Shown here piece by piece: positions 25,301 through 32,100 of a stretch of DNA of 34,845 bases. Position numbers and translations under genes: made by a program. This stretch comes from Opitutia bacterium (lineage in GTDB: Bacteria; Verrucomicrobiota; Verrucomicrobiia; Opitutales; JABJCN01): the NCBI GenBank assembly GCA_018668635.1, contig JABJCN010000143.1, positions 1-34,845 of the forward strand, in the 5' to 3' direction. Positions within the stretch are counted from its first letter, which is position 1; the number at the start of each line of letters is the position of its first letter. The notes beneath the pieces were generated by a model that saw only the letters and a list, made by a program, of their open reading frames with translations, did no database searches and was not told the origin of the DNA.

Positions 25301-25999
25301 CCCCAGATTTATACAAATATTGGACTTTCATCTGCCCAGCATTTCATGGTGAACACCCTGAGTTCAGGAATCATGGTCAATAACGGAGAAGGTAAATTCT
25401 CTTTCATAAAACTGCCAAGGCTCGCTCAAGTCGCGCCTGGATTTGGAGTTCGTCTAACTGAAGTGAATGGTGATGGGTACACAGACCTTTATCTTGTTCA
25501 AAATTTCTTCAACAACCAGCATGAAACCGGAAGGATGGATGGTGGGCTCAGTCAATTGCTACTGGGGAATGAAAATGGAAAACTGGAACCAGTATGGCCT
25601 CTTGAGAGTGGCTTGATAATCCCAGAAGATAGTAAGAGTCTTGCCACAACGGATTTAAACAAGGATGGTAAAGTAGATTTTGTAATAACAGCCAACAACA
25701 ATCATCCCTCCATTTATCTAAATCAATCCCTGGACAACTCCTTTGGAATTCGCCTTCAAGGAACCAAAGGCAACCCAACGGCGATTGGTTCCCGTATAAT
25801 TGTTGAACCGGAGAATGGACCAATTCAAGTTGCTGAAGTAAAGGCAGGCGGCAGTTATCTTTCCCAATCATCCTCCACCATCTTTTTTGGCACAGGAAAA
25901 TCTGCGAGCCTGAAAAAAATATCTGTTCGTTGGCCTGATGGGAAGAAAACAATCAAGGAATCCATTAAACCGCTTGGACTGCTTCTGATCAACCGGTAA
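22358..25999 (+). CDS. Exported VCBS/FG-GAP repeat protein with two UnbV domains
   Basis: Of 1213 residues with an N-terminal hydrophobic signal (to about residue 25). Each half carries seven VCBS/FG-GAP calcium-binding repeats of the form DxDxDGxxDLxV. First half: DINGDGKTDLF, DIDNDGDLDLY, DYDLDGDLDLY, DYDDDGYPDLF, DINNDGRIDYF, DFDNDGWIDLF and DLDQDGNPDLV. Second half: DIDGDGLEDLF, DFNGDGNLDLF, DFDRDGDLDLF, DADNDGWTDLL, DIDGDGDIDYA, EVNGDGYTDLY and DLNKDGKVDFV. Each half ends in an ASPIC/UnbV domain (about 540-615, and 1130-1213 with VRWPDGKK). The family is CRTAC1-like surface protein, common in PVC and Bacteroidota; the role is unknown, with adhesion or glycan binding possible. Start at the first of two adjacent ATGs; 22361 is equally possible. 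Confidence 0.92.
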   Translation: MMRSLTRQHICLLALLGNIQFGNGNVLPENVTDRALNSPAVSKSGFLFDRVSPKHSGIDFINPIKVDHKLRRLYSSGFGCGGVTAGDINGDGKTDLFLTSGANKNQLYLQEGNLQFKDATKTAGLQLGNPWSAGSSLADIDNDGDLDLYVCNYEAPNQLFLNNGKGFFTEVGKERGLDLLSASLMGYFCDYDLDGDLDLYVLCNRLYREGGRPKKPPFHMVGNKPEVLPEYRKYFGFELVMNKMHKIITIGRPDRLYKNNGRGFFTDVTAESGIADIHRGLSATWFDYDDDGYPDLFVANDMNDVDQFYRNNRDGTFSNVTQEIVPHTTWFSMGADIADINNDGRIDYFCVDMAGTTHFLEKTTMGVMGDRQWFVENNRPTQYMWNTLFLNTGTGRFLEAAYLSGLAKSDWSWAPKFADFDNDGWIDLFITNGMSRNFTHSDMPLDEKWLIGREEFDIYKKTPAKRDHNLVFRNDGNLHFTRMGKEWGLDHFGMSFAAALADLDQDGNPDLVVANQEEPVHIYRNTSDGNRISLNLIGQTTNRFGIGVKVDIETELGIQTRYLNPYTGYLSSNEPVLHFGLGQSKLVEKLIIHWPGGPSQVLMNLPANRHYTIREAKAAAGPNRPPPVPDKPMFVGAKIESTKHQETKFDDYKRQPLLPYKHSQLGPGTAVGDIDGDGLEDLFFGGARGQKPSILIKQEQGGFKPLNSDALEKDKAHEDMGALILDFNGDGNLDLFVVSGGVECQPGDPVLKDRMYLNTGGGELVRASDKFFPSQKESGGIATACDFDRDGDLDLFVGSRVIPGKYPLSPKSYLYINNGKSFDLATDQVPGDFSKMGLVTSALWSDADNDGWTDLLVTVEWGPVRFFQNRKGHLVEGTKAAGLNKYLGWWNGIDGRDIDGDGDIDYAVTNLGLNTKYQITGEKPLEAYYGKFGNTGQERFVESLWEGNSQFPVRGKSCSTKAMPHLKEKFKNYVSFAKATLPQIYTNIGLSSAQHFMVNTLSSGIMVNNGEGKFSFIKLPRLAQVAPGFGVRLTEVNGDGYTDLYLVQNFFNNQHETGRMDGGLSQLLLGNENGKLEPVWPLESGLIIPEDSKSLATTDLNKDGKVDFVITANNNHPSIYLNQSLDNSFGIRLQGTKGNPTAIGSRIIVEPENGPIQVAEVKAGGSYLSQSSSTIFFGTGKSASLKKISVRWPDGKKTIKESIKPLGLLLINR

Positions 26000-26011
26000 A
26001 AGCAAAGATCA

Positions 26012-26048
26012 TCAATTTACAAAAGTATTTACAGGGTTTGTAAATTGA
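26012..26048. repeat. 12-bp perfect inverted repeat after the VCBS/UnbV gene
   Basis: TCAATTTACAAA at 26012-26023 and TTTGTAAATTGA at 26037-26048 form a perfect 12-bp inverted repeat with a 13-nt loop, 12 bp after the stop codon. AT-rich and without a T run, it could be a 3' stabilising hairpin or a protein-binding palindrome. Confidence 0.85.
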
Positions 26049-26101
26049 GGTTCAGCTTCAGATCCCCGGAGAAAATAAAGACCGGAGGCCAAGGATTGAA
26101 C

Positions 26102-26127
26102 GGGCAGGAATAGAACTGAACCTGCCC
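26102..26127. repeat. 7-bp GC inverted repeat in the convergent gap
   Basis: GGGCAGG at 26102-26108 pairs with CCTGCCC at 26121-26127 around a 12-nt loop. It lies between two convergent genes, beside a stronger hairpin; no T tract follows on either strand, so it is weak as a terminator. Confidence 0.5.
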
Positions 26128-26136
26128 CCCTAAATC

Positions 26137-26166
26137 AAAAAGGGTCCCGCCGAAACGGGACCCTTT
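26137..26166 (-). terminator. Terminator for the giant surface-protein gene, maybe bidirectional
   Basis: A 9-bp GC-rich stem (26141-26149 with 26156-26164) encloses a 6-nt loop. On the reverse strand it is followed by TTTTTGATTT, a good U-tract, 33 bp after the stop of the giant gene. On the forward strand only TTT follows, so termination of the VCBS/UnbV transcript would be weaker. Confidence 0.85.
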
Positions 26167-26198
26167 CTGGTTCATGTTTAAAACTTGCTTGTAGGGAC

Positions 26199-29100
26199 TT
26201 ATTCAGAGGAAGTCACATTGAGACGCAGGAATTGGTTCCTTGGCGCGTCCGAGTCGGTATAAGCCTTGTCGAGCTCAAAGACAACACTCTCCATGCCACC
26301 TCCTTCGTCAACGGCTGAACCGACCTGGGAAATACCAGAGCTTGTCCAATTGCGCATATCATCACTGGTCTCGACAGTATAAGTGAGAGCTGAGTCAGAT
26401 GAAGATGTGCGTCGAATGAATGTCATCTGGAAGCTGGCACTACCGCTCTTAGGACGACGAAGTGGCTTCTTCTTGGGCATGTTCTTACGTTCATCAGAGT
26501 CCTGATCCAGACCTTCACCACCGAATGCATATTCCAGGAAGTTCGGGATTCCATCACCATCAGGATCACCTTCATCACCCTCAAAGAGATTGATGATTTC
26601 AGAATTGGTATAATTGAAACCGGTATCCGGATTTGTGCGCGATGCATACTTTGCCTGGAACTTGGCTAGTCGAATGCTGTACTTATCGTGATCACGCATC
26701 GTAAGCTTAAAGTTAGCCTTGGATGGAGGTTTAATCTCAAATGTCTGCGTAACTGAAGTTGCAGCATTGTATATGACATTTTTACCTTGGTCTGGATCGA
26801 ACTTCGTTCCACCAGCCTGAGAAGCAGTGAGCTCAAGTGTACCCGCCATGTTGGACTTAATTGCAAGGAAGTTTTGTCCCTTGATATTTACCATTTTAGT
26901 CTTGGTACCGGAAGCTGCAGTACCACCAGTTACCTCAACTACAACATCGGAACCTGATTTACCACCGGTTATTCCAGCAAGCGGCAGTAAGAAGGGCCGT
27001 TTACCGAGGATGATGTCACGAAGACCTGAACCAGCTTCACCCTTGCCTTTAAAGGAAAGGCTTTGCTGTTCACGGTTATTTATTGTGAAGGAACGTGTCA
27101 CTGGCGTAGCTGCATTGTATGCATTATTGCCAGCCTGTGTTGCCTTGATAGCAACTGTTCCTTCAGTCCCCGCCAGCTGAATGGTATCAGTTGTACCAGC
27201 CTTGATAGATGCAGGCCCAGATATGACTTGATAAGTCAATGCCAACCCGGATGAGGTGGTTCCTTGTAGCTTGAAAGGAGGATCTGACTTGTTGCGATTA
27301 CCCAGTTCAGTGAAGAATATTGTCTGAGCTTCCTTGCTAATGGTAATGCTCAATGTCTTATCAGCTGCCTTGGTGTAGTACTTGTCTCCAGCCTGCGAGG
27401 CAGTAACGACAACAGATCCACCACTTTTAATGGTTCCAGTAGATCCGGATACTGTCAGGACCGCAGGATTTGAACTAGTGTAAACAATTGGTAATCCGGA
27501 GTCGGAATATGCCTTGAGGTCAATTGTTTCATCACTAACAACTGGACTTCCGACTGATGGGAATGTGATGGATTGATTACCACCAAATGTTGGCGATGTA
27601 GACTTGTATGGGTGACTGGTGGCCAAGCTGCCTCGCAAACCCCATTTCTGTGCCAAGTATCCTTCTATCTTAAGAGCCATTCGATCAGTCACAGCACTAT
27701 CCAAAACCAGAATTTCAGCTATTTGACCGCTCAGTCCGCCCAAGCCATCAACATTGGCACCGATTCGGTTGTTTCCTGATTCCTTGGTATCAAGAACCAT
27801 TTTGGCCCGTCCATTCTCAAGTGTACCGTTAACACCGACTACAACATCAGATATTGCAGATCCATTGAGAACAGTACGAATGATTGACATGTTGCTGACA
27901 CTGGTTGCTCCAACATGTTGTCCCCCAAGCCCATAGGCATTGAGCATATACTTTTCGCTTTGGAAGTCACGACCGATAGAAAATTGTTGTGCAACTTCCT
28001 TCGTACCAAAACTAATGAATGCCCCTGGCTTTGTTGCCTTTGCAACAATGAATAAAGATCGGTTATCAGAACCATTAAGACCCAGATTGGGTAAGTTAAG
28101 CAAGCTACTGCTGAATTCAACGGCAGCCTTACCGTTGAGGGCGTTGGCCTTATAGGTCGGCATGCGGGTTATAGCAGACTGGGTGGAGTCCATATTTTTA
28201 CCCGAACGATCCTTCCATGAATTTATCTTACCACCACCAAGGAAGTCGGCTATCGTATCCGGATATCCATCAGCATTAATATCAGTGGCATCCAGCCAGA
28301 GCAGTAGACCAGGATAAGAGTCAGCAAACAGGTTACTTAACGTCACGCTAAAGGATTGAGTCTTACTGGTTGCCGCATTATACCGATCATCACCTGCCTG
28401 CGCGGCAGTGATGGTTACGGTTCCACCGCCCTTTACCTTGATCTTTTGTCCATCAACAACAGCTACTGCAGTATTCGAACTGGTATAGGTAACATTCAGA
28501 CCGGAACTGGCATTTGCACCAGGAGCAAAATCAAGATCACCGACAGCTTTATCAGTTATAGCCGGGAAAGTGATTGTTTGTGCGGCTTTGGCAATGGACA
28601 TCTGCTTGGAGGCTACAGCCGCCTGCCATTCCTTGCCATTGGATTCACCCCCACTTGATTCAACTGTGATGGTTACGGTACCAGCACCCTTGATTGATAA
28701 TGTATTACCTTCCAAGGTAGCAATTGAAGGATTCGAACTGCTGTAGCTTAATGGAAGTCCGGAATCGGTAGATGCAGTCAGGTTAAAGGCTGCATCACCA
28801 AACTTCTTACCAGACAGATTCTGGGTGAATGTAATAGTCTGTGGCTTCAAGGTATCATCCAGAACAGTAAGGGTCTGGCTGACAGGGTCCGCAGGATTAT
28901 AAGTAATATCACCACCCTGCGTGGCCGTAACCTTGGCGGAACCACCAGCAACCAGTGTCAACTTATTACCTTGCACCGTGGCAACCGAAGATTTGTCAAC
29001 GGAGAATGCAACCGGAAGACCGGCAGATGAAGTAGCCGATAGTATGAAGATTCCCTGACTGAGGTTGATGTTGGCAAGTGGATTGAAGGTCACAGTCTGG

Positions 29101-32100
29101 CTACGTTTGATAACCTTGAGTTCACGCTCGACCATTTGCGCCGGGTTCCAATCACGGTCACCATCCTGGCTGGCACGGATCACGGTAATACCCTGACCGA
29201 CGATGGTCACAGTCTTGCCGTCAATTGTGGCGACCGCAGGGTTGGAACTGACATACGTAAGACCAAGACCGGAACTGGAACTACCGGTCAGCTCAAATGC
29301 GTTATTTCCAATCTCCTTGTCAGCAAGCGGATCCAATGTAATGACTTGGTCTGCACGAGGTTTGGCCGTGACCTTTAAGGTCTGGGTAGCCTCGGTGGCG
29401 CTGAACCAGTTGGCATCACCGGATTGCGATGCAGTAATGGTAACGCTACCCTCGGCAACAACGGTCACGATGTCACCGCTGACTGTTACAATCGATACAT
29501 CGCCGCTCTTGAACGTAACGCCAAGGCCGGAACTGGATTCCGCAGACAAACGGAAAGGAGCACTTTCCGGAGTCTTATCAGGCAGTGGTTGGAAAACAAT
29601 GTTTTGAGCACCACCAAATGTTGGACGGGACAGTTTGTGCGGATGATCATCGCCAAGGTTGTTGAGCAGACCCCACTTACTGGCAAGGTAGCCTTCAATC
29701 TTCATCCGGGTAAGATTCGGAAGCGCATTGGTGTAACCCACAATTTCGGCAACCTCGCCAACGAATCCGTTACCAAGAGCGTTCAGTGTACCTGGTCCAG
29801 CCTTCTTAACGTCACCTCCGATAAATGTACCGTTTACCCAGAAACCCTGGTTGCCGGATCCAATACGCATCGTTATCACATTAAATTGGTGACTCGAGAC
29901 ATTCGATTCAATTTCGTAGGCTCCAGTGACACCCTGAGACACCTTGCCGTTGGCAGTGGTGGTATTGATATTACCTCCAAGAAGCTTTGTGGCAGCATTC
30001 TGGCTGGCATCCTGCTTGACAACCATGAACACCATCTTGGTGCCTTGGATGTTTGGCAATGTCAGTGTCTTCCCATTGGCAATGGAAATAGATCCCTTGC
30101 CGGCAAGGGCATCTCTTTTATAATTAACAAGCTTGGAGACAGTGCCCTGAATGGAGTTAAGGTTATTACCTGAACGATCTGCCCAAGTCGATATCACTGA
30201 ATCATCAGCGTTCGAATCCGGGTTGCGGTCGGCATTCACATCATCAGCATCATACCAGAACTGCATGCCCTGAATAGAGTCAGGGAAGAGGTTGTAGTAG
30301 TTGACACTGAGAACCTGCTTTACATCCGTCGCCGCATTGTAGGTTGCGTCTCCAGCCTGTGTAGCAGTGATGAAGGTTGAACCGGCACCACGAATACGAA
30401 TTTTTTCACTACCGGGATCGCCGGTTACAGAAGCCACCAGAGGGTTGGAGCTGACGTAGTGGATCGGAAGTCCAGAACCAGCAACACCTCCTGGATCAAA
30501 GTCGAAGTCACCAACGGACTTCTCAGGAAGAACATTGAAGGCTATACTCTGGTCAATCTTACCAATCTCAAATTGCTTGGTGACGGCCACTGCAGGTGCA
30601 TAGCTAACATCTCCAACCTGGCTTGCAGTAATATTGACGGTACCGGTACCCACGACACGGATCTTGTTGAAGTCACCGGAACCACTATTATATATCGCGG
30701 TGATTTCATTCTTTGGATCAGTATCGTTATCGGTCTTGAGTTCGCCGGAGTAGACACGGATATCATCGAGGATACCCTTGAAGTACTTCTTGGTTTTCAC
30801 CTGGCGGGCAATGGTCAAGCTGGAAGCAGCCTGCGTATTGACCGTGGCACTACCGGATGAACTGCCACCATCATCGCTGCCGTCCACGTAAATCTTGGTG
30901 GAGCCAACATTTCCTGCCTTCGGATAGACAACGATTACATTATGGTACTTGTCATCCAGGACATTGGTGGTGCCGGTCTTGGAAGCGCCATTGTAGTCAA
31001 CCTTGATCTTTCCGCCGGAGAGCTCGACACTGAAATGTGCACCTGCGGCATCCTTACCCCATCCAACAAGACCTGCTCCGTCATTACCGGTAGAAGTTCC
31101 CTTAATCCAGAGAGATACCGTACGCTTTTCAGATCCCAGGATGCCCTGATTGCCGAAGTTAACGGCGTAATCATTGGTCCCGTCAAATTCAAGTCCGTTG
31201 TTGAACTTGGCAATCTTCCAGTTGGTTGACCCATCGGTACCGGCCAGAACGAGCTTGCGGTCATTGCCACTTGAATCGTTGGCAGTGGTACCTCCTGTCT
31301 CGTCAAGTTTCCACCATCCAACCATGTGGAACTGGCGGGTGGCAACGGTTGCCGCTACATTTGCGTTATCAATGGTATAGCTGACAGGGAGATTGGATCC
31401 GGCGCTTGCAGTCAATTCAACCGTGTCCCCATACTTCACGTTACTGAAGTCCTGGTTAAAGGTGATAACCTGCTCGGTACGTTTATCAACCGTGAGGGTA
31501 CCATTGACATAAGTGAAAGCGTAGTTATCAGCCTTGGCATCAGCAGGAACAATCGGGTATGCTCCCTGGTCACTAGCCTTTACAGCTGTTGTCGTTAGAG
31601 TTGCCTCCTGAATCAGGGCGGTCTTATCGTCACCATTAACCCAACCAGAGTACTGCACGGTAAGGGCAGGATTATCAACATTGATCTTCCTTGCATAACT
31701 GTCGGCTGTGACAGTCAGCATGGACTTACCAACGTTAAGAATGCGCTCCGTTGGGGTGGATGCGACCAAGTCAGCGGTGGCACCGGCAAAGGCTACGAGC
31801 GTTGCCGTACCGGATCCAATGACCTCGGCCTTTCCACCGTCATAGGTGGTCAGGTAATCCGAATTGGCACCGGCAAGAATAGCGACCTCGTCAACACTTA
31901 GCGCACGGTTATAGTAGCGGAAGTCATCGATCTGGCCCTTATACTTGTCACCGGTACTCCAGCGCTGAGAACGAGCCAACCAGAGTTCTTCCGTATCCTC
32001 ACCCACGCTTCGTCCACTGGATGTGGTGCGGGAAGCTTTGGGAGCACCATTAATAAATATGGTAGCCTTACGACCTTTCCAGGATACGGCGATATGGTTC

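Noticed and set aside
29424-30173. 249-codon open frame on the forward strand inside the giant surface protein gene
   Set aside because: The product has no recognisable motif, and the reverse frame encodes clear Ig-like and LWLDATD modules in the same place. It is a shadow frame of the long gene.
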